NCBI RefSeq assembly: GCF_003129485.1
Contig: NZ_QFFG01000004.1
Coordinates: forward strand, 62,001 to 126,000
From: Polaribacter aquimarinus
Lineage (GTDB): Bacteria; Bacteroidota; Bacteroidia; Flavobacteriales; Flavobacteriaceae
Direction of reading: 5' to 3'
Length of the DNA: 64,000 bases
The notes under the pieces are model-generated. The model saw nothing but the letters and a program-made list of their open reading frames with translations. It was not told the DNA's origin and did not search any database. Of the stretch, positions 8,552-17,660 are shown one piece after another. Positions within the stretch are counted from its first letter, which is position 1. Every line of letters starts with the position of its first letter. Both the position numbers and the translations under genes were made by a program.

Positions 8552-11011
8552 TTGACTAAAAAAATTACTATTCTATTGTGTTTCTTTGTATTTACAGGAA
8601 GCATATTCTCTCAAAAAACAAAAAAATTAGATGAGATTTTAATTACAGGAAAAGTGGTGGACGCAAATTCAAATCAAGCTCTAGAGTATGCTACCATTGT
8701 ATTAAAAAACACAAATACTCAAAAAATATCAGGAGGAATTACTGACAAAAAAGGGCTTTTTAATATTAAAACTAATAAAGGAAATTACGAAATAAGCGTA
8801 GAGTTTATTTCATTTAAATCGAAAAAATATCCTAAACAAGTCATTAATAAAAACCTGAATTTAGGAACAATTAAACTTTCGGAAGATACCAACTCACTCG
8901 ATGAAGTAGTAGTTATTGCAGAAAAAACTACTGTAGATATTAGGCTGGATAAAAAAGTTTTTAACATTGGTAAAGACCTATCTATTCGAGGTGGAAACGC
9001 GAGTGATGTTTTAGGAAATGTTCCTTCTGTGCAAGTTGATGTTGAAGGAAATGTAAGTTTACGAGGAAACGAAAATGTTACGATATTAATTGATGGTAGA
9101 CCAAGTGCATTAGTAGGTATAAATGGTGCAGATGCTCTACGTCAAATTCCTGCTGAAGCCATCGAAAAAGTAGAAGTAATCACTTCTCCTTCTGCAAGAT
9201 ATGATGCTGAGGGTACTGCCGGTATCCTAAATATCATTTTAAGAAAAAATAAACTTACAGGTTTTAATGGTTCTTTACAATTTGACGCAGGTTACCCCGA
9301 AAGGTATGGTTCTGCATTTAACGCAAATTGGAGAACCAAAAAATGGAATCTTTTCACAAATACAGGTTTTAGATATAGAGCTGCACCTGGACATGCTTTC
9401 AGTGATACTGAAAACTTTTTATCAACCGCTAAAAATGCAAGAGTAATAGAAGAAAGACGTTTTGGTAGACTAAGTCGATCTTTATTTACAAGTTTTGGTG
9501 TCGAATATTACATTACAAAAAATTCTAGTATTATTGGAAATATTATTTTAAATAGAGGAAATGATGATGATGTAAATACAAATAGCATTGATCGTTTCGA
9601 TAGTAATGGAGGTTTAAACGAAGCCACATTTAGAACAGAAAATGAAGCTGAAGACGAACAAAGAATTCAATATACTTTAGACTATATTAATAATTTTGAT
9701 GGAAAAGGCAGAAAATTAAGTATAAACACTCAATATTCTACTGAAACCGAAGATATATTAAATGATATTACAGAAATTGAAACTCAATCTAACTTGCTTA
9801 ATGACTTAGAACAAGTTATAGAAGATCAAGATGAAAAACGTTTCTTGTTACAAGCAGACTATGTACATCCTGTTGGAGAAAATATTCAATACGAAGCAGG
9901 TTATAGAGGAAACTACAGAGATATATTTAATAATTTTAATTTAGCAGAAAGACAAGTTTTTCCTAACGGGCCTTTAGTTCCTGATACTGGATTAAATAAT
10001 TCTTTCAACTATAAAGAATTAGTAAATGCCGCTTATTTTCAATACGGACATCAATTTGATAAAATATCGGTTTTAGCTGGTTTACGTTATGAATATACAT
10101 CTGTAGAAATCGAACAACAAACCTCTAATTCTGCTAGTAAAAATAATTATGGTAACTTTTTTCCGACTATCAATTTAGGATATGAATTTAAAGATGGAGA
10201 AAATATTACTTTAGGATATAATAAAAGAATAAGACGTCCAAGAGGTCGTTTTTTAAACCCATTTCCAAGTAGGTCTAGCGAGAGTAATATTTTTAGTGGA
10301 AACGTTAGTTTAAGACCAGTTATTACAGATGCTCTAGACTTAGGATACCTTAAACGATGGAAAAAATTTACATTAAGTACTTCTATTTATTATAACAGAA
10401 GTGATGAAAGTTGGGAATTCATTCAAGAAAACACTGGAGATTTAACCGATAATGGAGATCCAATTTTAAGAAGGTTCCCAATCAACTTGTCTCTAGAAGA
10501 AAGAGTTGGCTTCGAATTTACTTTAAATTTCAGACCTTTTAAAGTTTGGAATATAAATAGTGATTTTAACTTATTTCACACCATCACAGATGGAGATTAT
10601 ATAGATCCGAAAACAAATATCACAACTAATTTTGATTTTGAAAACACCGCATTTTTTATAAGATTAAATCAAAAATTTACGCTTCCTTCAAAAATTGATT
10701 TGCAAATCAATTCGAATTATAGAGGAGCTTCTCAAAATGCACAATCTACCAACCAAGGTATTTTCACAATGAATATTGCCGCAAGTAAAGATATTTTTAA
10801 AGAAAAAGCATCTTTAAGCCTAAATGTGAGTGATGTTTTTAATGGTAGAAAAAGAATGTCAACTATCTTTTTACCTGGTATTTCAAACCAATACAGCGAA
10901 TTTCAAAGAAGAGTTGGACCACAAGTGAGAATGAGTTTTGTGTATCGTTTCAATCAGAAAAAGAAAAGAATAAGACAAGAAAGAGAAGATGATGGTGGTG
11001 GCGAATTTTAA
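8552..11011 (+). CDS. TonB-dependent-receptor-like outer-membrane protein
   Basis: 819 aa. The TTG start at 8552 gives a signal peptide (ITILLCFFVFTGSIFSQ). Next come a carboxypeptidase-regulatory-like beta-sandwich (residues about 30-105, ITGKVVDANSNQALEYATIV), a plug domain (about 125-225, with NVPSVQVDVEGNVSLRGNENV and IEKVEVITSPSARYDAEG), and a long beta-barrel ending in a charged tail (EREDDGGGEF). This is the Bacteroidota outer-membrane beta-barrel family related to TonB receptors. The C-terminus does not end in the usual aromatic strand because of the tail after FVYRF. Substrate cannot be told: no SusD partner, siderophore or vitamin gene adjoins. A strong hairpin terminator follows at 11116. 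Confidence 0.85.
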   Translation: MTKKITILLCFFVFTGSIFSQKTKKLDEILITGKVVDANSNQALEYATIVLKNTNTQKISGGITDKKGLFNIKTNKGNYEISVEFISFKSKKYPKQVINKNLNLGTIKLSEDTNSLDEVVVIAEKTTVDIRLDKKVFNIGKDLSIRGGNASDVLGNVPSVQVDVEGNVSLRGNENVTILIDGRPSALVGINGADALRQIPAEAIEKVEVITSPSARYDAEGTAGILNIILRKNKLTGFNGSLQFDAGYPERYGSAFNANWRTKKWNLFTNTGFRYRAAPGHAFSDTENFLSTAKNARVIEERRFGRLSRSLFTSFGVEYYITKNSSIIGNIILNRGNDDDVNTNSIDRFDSNGGLNEATFRTENEAEDEQRIQYTLDYINNFDGKGRKLSINTQYSTETEDILNDITEIETQSNLLNDLEQVIEDQDEKRFLLQADYVHPVGENIQYEAGYRGNYRDIFNNFNLAERQVFPNGPLVPDTGLNNSFNYKELVNAAYFQYGHQFDKISVLAGLRYEYTSVEIEQQTSNSASKNNYGNFFPTINLGYEFKDGENITLGYNKRIRRPRGRFLNPFPSRSSESNIFSGNVSLRPVITDALDLGYLKRWKKFTLSTSIYYNRSDESWEFIQENTGDLTDNGDPILRRFPINLSLEERVGFEFTLNFRPFKVWNINSDFNLFHTITDGDYIDPKTNITTNFDFENTAFFIRLNQKFTLPSKIDLQINSNYRGASQNAQSTNQGIFTMNIAASKDIFKEKASLSLNVSDVFNGRKRMSTIFLPGISNQYSEFQRRVGPQVRMSFVYRFNQKKKRIRQEREDDGGGEF

Positions 11012-11115
11012 TCTATAAAATATTTGGGCGTTTTAACGGGCTTTCCACTATATCTTTTGTACGTTCCTCAAAAAAAGATGCCGTTTCATTCCCTAACGAT
11101 GATTCAAACACATAA

Positions 11116-11151
11116 AAAAACTCGTTTTTGGTTTCCCAAAAACGAGTTTTT
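11116..11151 (+). terminator. Hairpin terminator after the receptor gene
   Basis: AAAAACTCGTTTTTGG (11116-11131) pairs perfectly with CCAAAAACGAGTTTTT (11136-11151) around a 4-nt loop. The U-run is usable on both strands, so it probably also serves the minus-strand small gene ending at 11171. Confidence 0.8.
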
Positions 11152-11170
11152 AATATATTGTAAGTACTGC

Positions 11171-11344
11171 TTATTTTCCTTCAGCAGCTTTTCTAGCTTC
11201 TTTCTTTAATTTCATATTTTCCCAAATTGTTCCACCAATCCAGTAAGGCACTACAAATGTTAATAAGAAAATTAACAACCAAAAACCAGCTGTAAAAATG
11301 AACATAAATAAAACTAATCCTGAAAATTCTGAAAAATCTAACAT
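11171..11344 (-). CDS. 57-aa small membrane protein
   Basis: ATG at 11344, TAA at 11171-11173. The sequence is MLDFSEFSGLVLFMFIFT..., with a long hydrophobic stretch (residues 9-34) rich in Phe and Leu, PYWIGGTIWENMKL, then a basic tail (KLKKEARKAAEGK). One or two membrane helices with a positive C-terminus are expected. It sits alone between the receptor terminator and fumC and is transcribed toward the shared hairpin. The composition is that of a real membrane peptide. Family and function not recognised. Confidence 0.6.
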   Translation of the reverse strand: MLDFSEFSGLVLFMFIFTAGFWLLIFLLTFVVPYWIGGTIWENMKLKKEARKAAEGK

Positions 11345-11468
11345 TTGTATGTATTAAAAATATTACTTGATGCAAAAATAATACTTATTTTCAAAAAGTC
11401 CACATCAAAAAAATATTTTTTTTATCAAATAATGATATTTATCAACTATGCTTGAGAATAGTTTTTCG

Positions 11469-11476
11469 TAATTTTG
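11469..11476 (+). promoter_or_regulatory. -7 element TAATTTTG for fumC
   Basis: Exact TAnnTTTG match 26 bases upstream of the ATG at 11503. It supports that start over the in-frame codons at 11452 and after, which lie at or before the predicted transcription start. Confidence 0.45.
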
Positions 11477-11502
11477 CTTCGTCAAAATTTTACATCCAAA
11501 TT

Positions 11503-12900
11503 ATGAAATATAGAATCGAAAAAGACACAATGGGACAGGTTGAAGTTCCTGCAGATAAGTATTGGGGAGCTCAAACAGAACGTTCTCGTAACAACTTTAA
11601 AATTGGTGCTCCTGCATCTATGCCATTAGAAATTGTATATGGTTTTGCTTACTTAAAAAAAGCAGCTGCTTATACAAACGCAGAATTAGGAGTTTTAGCA
11701 TCAGAAAAAAGAGATTTAATAGCTCAAGTTTGTGATGAAATTTTAGAAGGCAAACACGATGACCAATTTCCTTTGGTAATTTGGCAAACGGGTTCTGGTA
11801 CACAATCAAATATGAATGTGAACGAAGTAATTGCTAACAGAGCGCACGAAATTGCAGGAAAAGTTATTGGCGAAGGAGAAAAAACCATTCAACCTAATGA
11901 TGATGTAAACAAATCACAATCATCAAACGATACTTTTCCAACAGGAATGCACATTGCAGCTTATAAAAAAATAGTTGAAACGACCATTCCAGGAATTGAA
12001 CAACTAAGAGATACATTAAAAGCCAAATCAGAAGCATTTAACGATGTAGTAAAAATTGGTAGAACTCACTTAATGGATGCTACTCCTCTAACCTTAGGTC
12101 AAGAATTCTCTGGCTATGTAGCACAATTAAATTTTGGCATCAAAGCATTAAAAAACACACTTGAACATTTAAGTCAATTAGCTTTAGGTGGAACTGCAGT
12201 TGGTACAGGTTTAAACACACCTGCTGGTTACGATGTTTTAGTCGCAAAATATATTGCAGAATTTACAGGAATGCCTTTTATAACTGCAGAAAATAAATTT
12301 GAAGCTTTGGCTGCACATGATGCTTTAGTAGAAACGCATGGTGCCTTAAAACAAGTTGCAGTTTCTTTAAATAAAATTGCCAATGACATTCGTTTAATGG
12401 CTTCTGGACCACGTTCTGGAATTGGTGAAATCATCATTCCTGCAAACGAACCAGGATCTTCTATAATGCCTGGTAAAGTAAATCCTACCCAATGTGAAGC
12501 GATGACTATGGTTTGTGCACAAGTTATGGGTAATGATGTTGCAGTTACTGTTGGTGGAACTCAAGGTCATTACGAATTAAATGTATTTAAACCAGTAATG
12601 GCTGCAAATGTGTTACAATCCGCTCAATTAATTGGAGATGCTTGTGTTTCTTTTGATGAAAACTGTGCAGCTGGTATTGAACCAAATCACACAAGAATTA
12701 CAGAATTGGTAAACAACTCTTTAATGTTAGTTACAGCTTTAAACACCAAAATTGGGTATTACAAAGCAGCAGAAATAGCAAATACAGCCCACGCAAACGG
12801 AACAACTTTAAAAGAAGAAGCAGTTCGTTTAGGGTATGTAACTCCAAAACAATATGATGAATGGGTAAAACCAGAAGATATGACTGGAAGTTTAAAATAA
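11503..12900 (+). CDS. fumC: Class II fumarate hydratase
   Basis: 465 aa cytosolic TCA-cycle enzyme interconverting fumarate and malate without an iron-sulfur cluster. The start ATG at 11503 gives [25 protein letters not shown], the standard family opening. The superfamily signature [11 protein letters not shown] lies near residues 317-327 and contains the flexible catalytic loop serine. [13 protein letters not shown] and [14 protein letters not shown] complete the three conserved regions. The preceding frame extension is rejected because a -7 element lies within it. A perfect bidirectional terminator follows. Confidence 0.95.
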   Translation: MKYRIEKDTMGQVEVPADKYWGAQTERSRNNFKIGAPASMPLEIVYGFAYLKKAAAYTNAELGVLASEKRDLIAQVCDEILEGKHDDQFPLVIWQTGSGTQSNMNVNEVIANRAHEIAGKVIGEGEKTIQPNDDVNKSQSSNDTFPTGMHIAAYKKIVETTIPGIEQLRDTLKAKSEAFNDVVKIGRTHLMDATPLTLGQEFSGYVAQLNFGIKALKNTLEHLSQLALGGTAVGTGLNTPAGYDVLVAKYIAEFTGMPFITAENKFEALAAHDALVETHGALKQVAVSLNKIANDIRLMASGPRSGIGEIIIPANEPGSSIMPGKVNPTQCEAMTMVCAQVMGNDVAVTVGGTQGHYELNVFKPVMAANVLQSAQLIGDACVSFDENCAAGIEPNHTRITELVNNSLMLVTALNTKIGYYKAAEIANTAHANGTTLKEEAVRLGYVTPKQYDEWVKPEDMTGSLK

Positions 12901-12916
12901 GTTAAACAACTTGTAT

Positions 12917-12947
12917 AAAAAAACCGAAGCTTTGCTTCGGTTTTTTT
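12917..12947 (+). terminator. Bidirectional terminator between fumC and the DinB-fold gene
   Basis: AAAAAAACCGAAGC (12917-12930), loop TTT, GCTTCGGTTTTTTT (12934-12947): a perfect 14-bp stem with U-runs on both strands. It separates two convergent genes. Confidence 0.88.
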
Positions 12948-13452
12948 ATACATATCTTTCTTTCACTACATTCAAATGATGCAATTGATGTCCTGAAAAT
13001 AAATATCCTAAAGCTCTTACAGAAATTTTATTGCTAGAAGCTATACCCATTCTTACCAAAGCTTCATCAGAAAAACTCTTAAATAATTGAATGGTAGATT
13101 TTCTTAAAGCTTTCATCTCATCTAATAAATCATAAAAATCTAAGTCATTTGCTTTGCCATTATTTACAAAAATATCTTGATCAAAACCAGGCAATTCAGT
13201 TTTATCATTCCTAGCAAAACATAAAGCTCTATAACAAAAAATACGTTCTGTATCTATAATATGTTGAATTAACTCTTTAATTGTCCATTTACCTGCTGCA
13301 TAAGCATAAGTTTGCTTCTCTTTAGGAAGTAATAATAAAATACTTTCAAATTCTTTTTGGGAAGACTCTAAATTATAAATAATTGATTTGTCTTTATCAA
13401 CGAGTTCTAAGTATTGTTCAAAATAAGGAGCATACTCATTTTTATGCATCAT
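12946..13452 (-). CDS. DinB-superfamily (DinB_2) protein
   Basis: 168 aa four-helix-bundle protein of the DinB/YfiT type. Metal-ligand histidines appear where the family has them: one in LIQHIIDTERIFCYRAL (residues about 72-88) and others in FSGHQLHHLNVVKERY at the C-terminus. Members are metal-dependent, often thiol-linked transferases or of unknown role; DNA-damage induction has been seen only for some. The stop codon region touches the fumC terminator, and the start is 4 bases from the end of the upstream kinase gene, so it may be read through from the polysaccharide operon. Confidence 0.78.
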   Translation of the reverse strand: MMHKNEYAPYFEQYLELVDKDKSIIYNLESSQKEFESILLLLPKEKQTYAYAAGKWTIKELIQHIIDTERIFCYRALCFARNDKTELPGFDQDIFVNNGKANDLDFYDLLDEMKALRKSTIQLFKSFSDEALVRMGIASSNKISVRALGYLFSGHQLHHLNVVKERYV

Positions 13453-13456
13453 TCAA

Positions 13457-15943
13457 TTACTTCTTTGGTTTTATGAAATTTAAAATTTTATTTAAAATAC
13501 CTTCAGATTCTTCATTCTCGTGATATCCATAACCATATTTTCCATACCCGTAGCCATATCCGTAGCCATAACCGTAACCATATCCATAGCCATACCCATA
13601 TTTACTTTTTATAGAAAAGTCGTTTAATACATAACTTATATTTGTTACCTCTTTGTTTTTGTATTTATCATCAATCATCTTCATCATACCTCTTTCAGAA
13701 TATTCTTGACGAATAACATAAACGATAGCATCAGAATATTTAAATAATTCTAGGGCATCTGAAACTAAACCTACCGGAGGAGTATCTATAATTAAGTAGT
13801 CGTATTTTTCTTTTAAACTTTTAATCATATTATCCGCAGTCTTATTTAATAATAATTCTGATGGATTTGGTGGAATTGGTCCCGATAAAATAATATCTAA
13901 ATTAGGAATTTGAGTGGGAGTAATTATTTCGTCTAAAGTTTTTTGATTTATTAAATGATTCACTACACCAATATCGTTTGGCAAATCGAAATCATCATAA
14001 ATTTTAGGTTTTCTTAAATCTAAGCCAACCAATACTGTTTTTTTTCCACTTAAAGCAAAAACTGTAGCCATATTGATTGATATCATTGTTTTACCTTCTC
14101 CACTAACAGAGGAAGTTAATAACAATGTTTTACAAGAGTCTTCTTGAGCATTTTTAAATAAAAATTGAATATTTGATCTTATGGCTCTAAAAGATTCCGA
14201 TACAGAAGATTTTGGCCTTTCAAAAACTGCCAAATTATTTTTACCTTGATTTCTTCCAATTACACCCAAAACAGGAATTGCATAATTATTTTGAATTTCT
14301 TCTGCTGTGTGAATTTTATTATCTAAAAACTCTCTAATTATTATAAAAAATAATGGAGTAATTGTACCAAAAATTAAACCTAAAATATAATTAAAGCTTG
14401 TGTTAGGATAAATTGGTCCCTGCCCTAAATCTTTAGCACTATCTATAACTTTTACATCCGATACGTTTGCGGCTATTGCAGTACCAGCTTCATATTTTTT
14501 TTGTTTTAAATAATTATAATTTGCTTCAGAAATTTCATAATCTCTTTGAAAATTAATTAACTTTTGCTCTCTTTTTGGTAAACCTTTAAGTTTAGATTTA
14601 TAAGAAGACAAATTCAAAGAAATTTTATTGATTTTATTAGAATTAAGACTGATTAATGAATTGATATTTTCTATTAAATTGTTTTTTGCAATTCTAATTT
14701 CGGAATCAATTTTTATAATTTCTGGATGATTGTCTGTTACAGACTTTCTTAATCTTTCTCTTAAGCTAGATTTAGTAATTAAAGCACTTACACCAGTGGA
14801 TATTTTTGGATCCTGAATGATAACCATTGCTGGAACTGGTGTCTGGTCGTATTTATTATGAGTAATTATATACCGCTTTAAATTAGATAGATAATCGTTG
14901 TACTCTAACAATTGTCTTTTTTCCTTTTCTAACTCAATCGTTTCTCCATAAATATTAGCACCTTCTGCAGATAAATCGAAAATATTATTATTCTCTCTAA
15001 AACTACCTAAATCTTTTTCAATGTTTTTAAGTCTTTCTCCTTCTCTAATAAATAACGTATCTATATACTCTTCAGTTTTTACTGCATACGCAATTTTATC
15101 TTGTCTTTTTAATGAATCTAACACATAAACAGTGGCGTTCAAATAATCTTCTAATCTTTTTTTATTAGTACCGCTTTTAGACAACCTTAGCATTGAAGCA
15201 GCATTGGTAATTGAATTTACACTAATACCTCTGTTACTTCCAACTGTGCCATCAAAATCTGCAAATCTAATGTAGAACTTATCACCTAAATTAAAACTGC
15301 CTATTTTTTCTAATGAAAAATTAAAAAAAGGAGTTTCAATTAGATTATTAACATTATATTCTTTTGAAAATTTTATTTGGGAAGATGTGTAAGTTGAATA
15401 AGAATTGGTTTTGTAATTTATTAAAGTATTATTATTCGATTCATTAAAATCAAAAGATAATTTAAATGTATTTTCTCCAGTTATTAAAACTTCAATTAGT
15501 TTATTATACAACTGGGGTTTATTATCATTCAACTTTACTTTGAATGGTGTATAACCATAAACGTCTTCTTTTCTATATTTACCTTCTTTAAGGTATTGAA
15601 TATAAAATTTTAGCTTCTTAACAACTTTTTCATTGTGAGATCTAGATATAAGAATAACTCTCACCGTTTCTACTTCATCACTGGCTCCTCCCCAATTAAA
15701 AGCAATATTAGTTCCTGTAGAAAATAAAGGATTATTTTGTTCTTTAACAGAAATAATTGTATCAAGACTATAAACCCTTTGTTTAAAGCCGTTCATAAAT
15801 TTTGCAATAATTAGAGCTATTGTTATTGTAACTAAAAAAAGTTTCCAATAAGATAATATTTTAAAAAAATAACTCTTTATATCAATGGTATTAGGCAAAG
15901 AACTTGCTACAGAATCGGTAATAAAATTCGTTTTGTTGTCCAT
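13457..15943 (-). CDS. Wzc-like polysaccharide co-polymerase / tyrosine autokinase
   Basis: 828 aa inner-membrane protein. The first TM (residues about 28-48) is followed by a Wzz-type periplasmic region with coiled coil and a GNVR-like segment. A second TM lies near 512-532 (YILGLIFGTITPLFFIII). A cytosolic BY-kinase domain follows, with Walker A SSVSGEGKTMISINMA, Walker A' VLVGLDLRKP and Walker B DYLIIDTPPVG. The C-terminal tyrosine cluster, the autophosphorylation site that controls export-polymer length in this family, is an uninterrupted (Tyr-Gly)10 followed by K and YGYGY. The gene begins 4 bases after the Wza-like gene, so both are one operon. No glycosyltransferases or flippase are adjacent. 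Confidence 0.9.
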   Translation of the reverse strand: MDNKTNFITDSVASSLPNTIDIKSYFFKILSYWKLFLVTITIALIIAKFMNGFKQRVYSLDTIISVKEQNNPLFSTGTNIAFNWGGASDEVETVRVILISRSHNEKVVKKLKFYIQYLKEGKYRKEDVYGYTPFKVKLNDNKPQLYNKLIEVLITGENTFKLSFDFNESNNNTLINYKTNSYSTYTSSQIKFSKEYNVNNLIETPFFNFSLEKIGSFNLGDKFYIRFADFDGTVGSNRGISVNSITNAASMLRLSKSGTNKKRLEDYLNATVYVLDSLKRQDKIAYAVKTEEYIDTLFIREGERLKNIEKDLGSFRENNNIFDLSAEGANIYGETIELEKEKRQLLEYNDYLSNLKRYIITHNKYDQTPVPAMVIIQDPKISTGVSALITKSSLRERLRKSVTDNHPEIIKIDSEIRIAKNNLIENINSLISLNSNKINKISLNLSSYKSKLKGLPKREQKLINFQRDYEISEANYNYLKQKKYEAGTAIAANVSDVKVIDSAKDLGQGPIYPNTSFNYILGLIFGTITPLFFIIIREFLDNKIHTAEEIQNNYAIPVLGVIGRNQGKNNLAVFERPKSSVSESFRAIRSNIQFLFKNAQEDSCKTLLLTSSVSGEGKTMISINMATVFALSGKKTVLVGLDLRKPKIYDDFDLPNDIGVVNHLINQKTLDEIITPTQIPNLDIILSGPIPPNPSELLLNKTADNMIKSLKEKYDYLIIDTPPVGLVSDALELFKYSDAIVYVIRQEYSERGMMKMIDDKYKNKEVTNISYVLNDFSIKSKYGYGYGYGYGYGYGYGYGYGKYGYGYHENEESEGILNKILNFIKPKK
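13523..13600 (-). repeat. In-frame 6-bp (Tyr-Gly) tandem repeat in the kinase tail
   Basis: Ten consecutive TAY-GGN units occupy 13541-13600, then one Lys codon and Y-G-Y-G-Y down to 13523. Third positions vary (GGG, GGC, GGA, GGT; TAT, TAC), so it is an old repeat, yet the 6-bp period would allow in-frame slippage that changes the number of phosphorylatable tyrosines. Confidence 0.85.
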
Positions 15944-15947
15944 AAAA

Positions 15948-16739
15948 CTACAGGTTTTTCGCTAAAACAATTGTTGAAGTAATTAAAGTAAAAATTGAAA
16001 CAAAAGTTGAAAGAGATTCTAGGCCTGTTGTACCTGTACCCCAAGCTTTTTGTTTTAAGGGCAGTACATTAATATAATCATTTGGTTTTATGTAAAAGAC
16101 ATCTGAATTAAGCGCTTCAATTTTTGTTAAATCAATTGTAAATTTTTTAACCTCAAAACCAGTATTTCTTATAATTTCTACAGCTTTTCTGTTTCCAACA
16201 TCTGTTATATCTCCAGAGTTAGCTATTGCTTCTAATACTGATACTCTATTTTGAAAAAGTACTTTGGTACCTGGCTGTGAAACTTCACCTATAATGGTAA
16301 ATCTTATACCGGACAATTTAACAGTTATAAATAAGTTTTCTTCATCTTTTATAAACTTTTTTAATTCAGATTCTATTTTTTCTCTAACTTCAGTAACTGT
16401 ATACCCTAGAACATTAACATTACCAATTGTAGGTATTCTTATATTACCATAATTATCTACACTATAATCTGTAAAATAACCCGCTCCAAGATTATTTCCA
16501 ACTTGACCACTTGCACCAACATTAGCATCTTGTTTCCTAAAAACAGTAACTAAATCTTTATTCGTTGATTTTATATCAATGTAAATAATATCATCTACTT
16601 GTAATTTATAAGGAACATTATTTATTCTTTGTATTTCTTTAAAATCGACAGGATCACCACTTAAATAAACCAAGTCTTTACCAGGTACACAAGAGAAAAA
16701 TACAAATATTGTTAAGAATAATAAAAAGTGTTTTTTCAT
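15948..16739 (-). CDS. Wza-type polysaccharide export lipoprotein
   Basis: 263 aa. A lipoprotein signal peptide with lipobox FFSC (Cys near residue 17) is followed by a polysaccharide-export domain (about 38-125, KLQVDDIIYIDIKSTNKD) and one SLBB-type beta-grasp domain (GEVSQPGTKVLFQNRVSVLEAI). A hydrophobic C-terminal helix (LSTFVSIFTLITSTIVLA) fits the membrane-spanning amphipathic helix of Wza-like channels. It would form the outer-membrane exit for capsule or exopolysaccharide. The kinase/co-polymerase gene follows after 4 bases. The family match is clear; the polymer is unknown. Confidence 0.88.
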   Translation of the reverse strand: MKKHFLLFLTIFVFFSCVPGKDLVYLSGDPVDFKEIQRINNVPYKLQVDDIIYIDIKSTNKDLVTVFRKQDANVGASGQVGNNLGAGYFTDYSVDNYGNIRIPTIGNVNVLGYTVTEVREKIESELKKFIKDEENLFITVKLSGIRFTIIGEVSQPGTKVLFQNRVSVLEAIANSGDITDVGNRKAVEIIRNTGFEVKKFTIDLTKIEALNSDVFYIKPNDYINVLPLKQKAWGTGTTGLESLSTFVSIFTLITSTIVLAKNL

Positions 16740-16834
16740 TTTAATTTAATCATCAATAAGCACAAATATACTTTTTAAAAGTGGTTTGCTATAATTTTAT
16801 TTTATTTTCGTTTTCTATTTAAAAAAATCTTTAT

Positions 16835-17602
16835 TTGTTAACACAATATTTAAAATTTATTACAAAATCAACAAATCAACATGGGGTTCATTCTCCTTTT
16901 GTATATATTTTAGTTACCAAATGTTTTTATACAAAAATTGATAATGGTTTATGGAAATTGTTTTTAGGGTTTAAAAATCAGTTATTAGACAATCAATCCA
17001 CAATAAAGGTAACTGATTTTGGTTCTGGCTCAAAAACTTTTAAGACCAACAAACGTAAAGTTTCTAAAATTGTAAAAGTTGCAGCAGTTTCTAATAAAAA
17101 AGCAAAACTTTTAATAAAAATTGTAAAATATTTTAAACCTGAAAATAGTCTAGAAATTGGAACTTCTATAGGATTAGGAACTTCTGCCATCAAAGTTGGA
17201 TATCAAAACTCCAAAATTACAACTCTTGAAGGGTGCCCAGAAACTGCGAAAATTGCTCAAGTTTTATTTAAAAACAATCATTTAAAAAATATTGATAATA
17301 TTATTGGAAATTTCGATGAAATACTACCTAAAGTAATCAATAACAAAAAACTTGATTTTATTTATTTTGATGGTAATCATACCAAAAAAGCCACATTAGC
17401 TTATTTTAATATTTGTTTATCATCAATTAAAAACGATTCTTTTTGGATTTTTGATGACATTTATTGGAACAAAGAAATGGAAGAAGCGTGGTTAGAAATT
17501 AAAAACCACCCAAAAGTTAGGGTTACTGTTGATGTTTTTCATTTTGGAATAGTATTTTTCAGAAAAGAGCAAGCTAAAGAACATTTTAAGATAAGAGTTT
17601 AA
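16835..17602 (+). CDS. SAM-dependent O-methyltransferase-like protein
   Basis: 255 aa class I methyltransferase fold. Motif I is ENSLEIGTSIGLGTSAIK (residues about 108-125), the acidic loop that binds the ribose follows in TTLEGCPE, and LDFIYFDGNH fits motif IV. The conserved N-terminal STNQHGVHSPFVY is typical of a flavobacterial family. The TTG start at 16835 is fixed by an in-frame stop 5 codons upstream. It is divergent from the Wza-like gene and precedes the adenosyltransferase gene by 58 bases of repeat-containing DNA. Substrate unknown. Confidence 0.75.
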   Translation: MLTQYLKFITKSTNQHGVHSPFVYILVTKCFYTKIDNGLWKLFLGFKNQLLDNQSTIKVTDFGSGSKTFKTNKRKVSKIVKVAAVSNKKAKLLIKIVKYFKPENSLEIGTSIGLGTSAIKVGYQNSKITTLEGCPETAKIAQVLFKNNHLKNIDNIIGNFDEILPKVINNKKLDFIYFDGNHTKKATLAYFNICLSSIKNDSFWIFDDIYWNKEMEEAWLEIKNHPKVRVTVDVFHFGIVFFRKEQAKEHFKIRV

Positions 17603-17626
17603 CACTTTCTTAGAATTTAAACTTTG

Positions 17627-17634
17627 TAACTTTG
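17627..17634 (+). promoter_or_regulatory. -7 element TAACTTTG inside an 8-bp repeat
   Basis: TAnnTTTG match within a run of AACTTTGT / AACTTTGA / AACTTTCA units (17620-17644), 26 bases before the adenosyltransferase ATG. Repeats of this unit recur at 8083 and 32879. Confidence 0.4.
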
Positions 17635-17660
17635 AAACTTTCAACTTTTAAGCTCAAAAA

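Noticed and set aside
13523..13600. CRISPR-like array
   Set aside because: The repeats are a 6-bp in-frame Tyr-Gly coding repeat with no spacers.
13457..16739. Complete capsule biosynthesis cluster
   Set aside because: Only the Wza-like and Wzc-like genes occur; flippase, polymerase and glycosyltransferases are missing on both sides.
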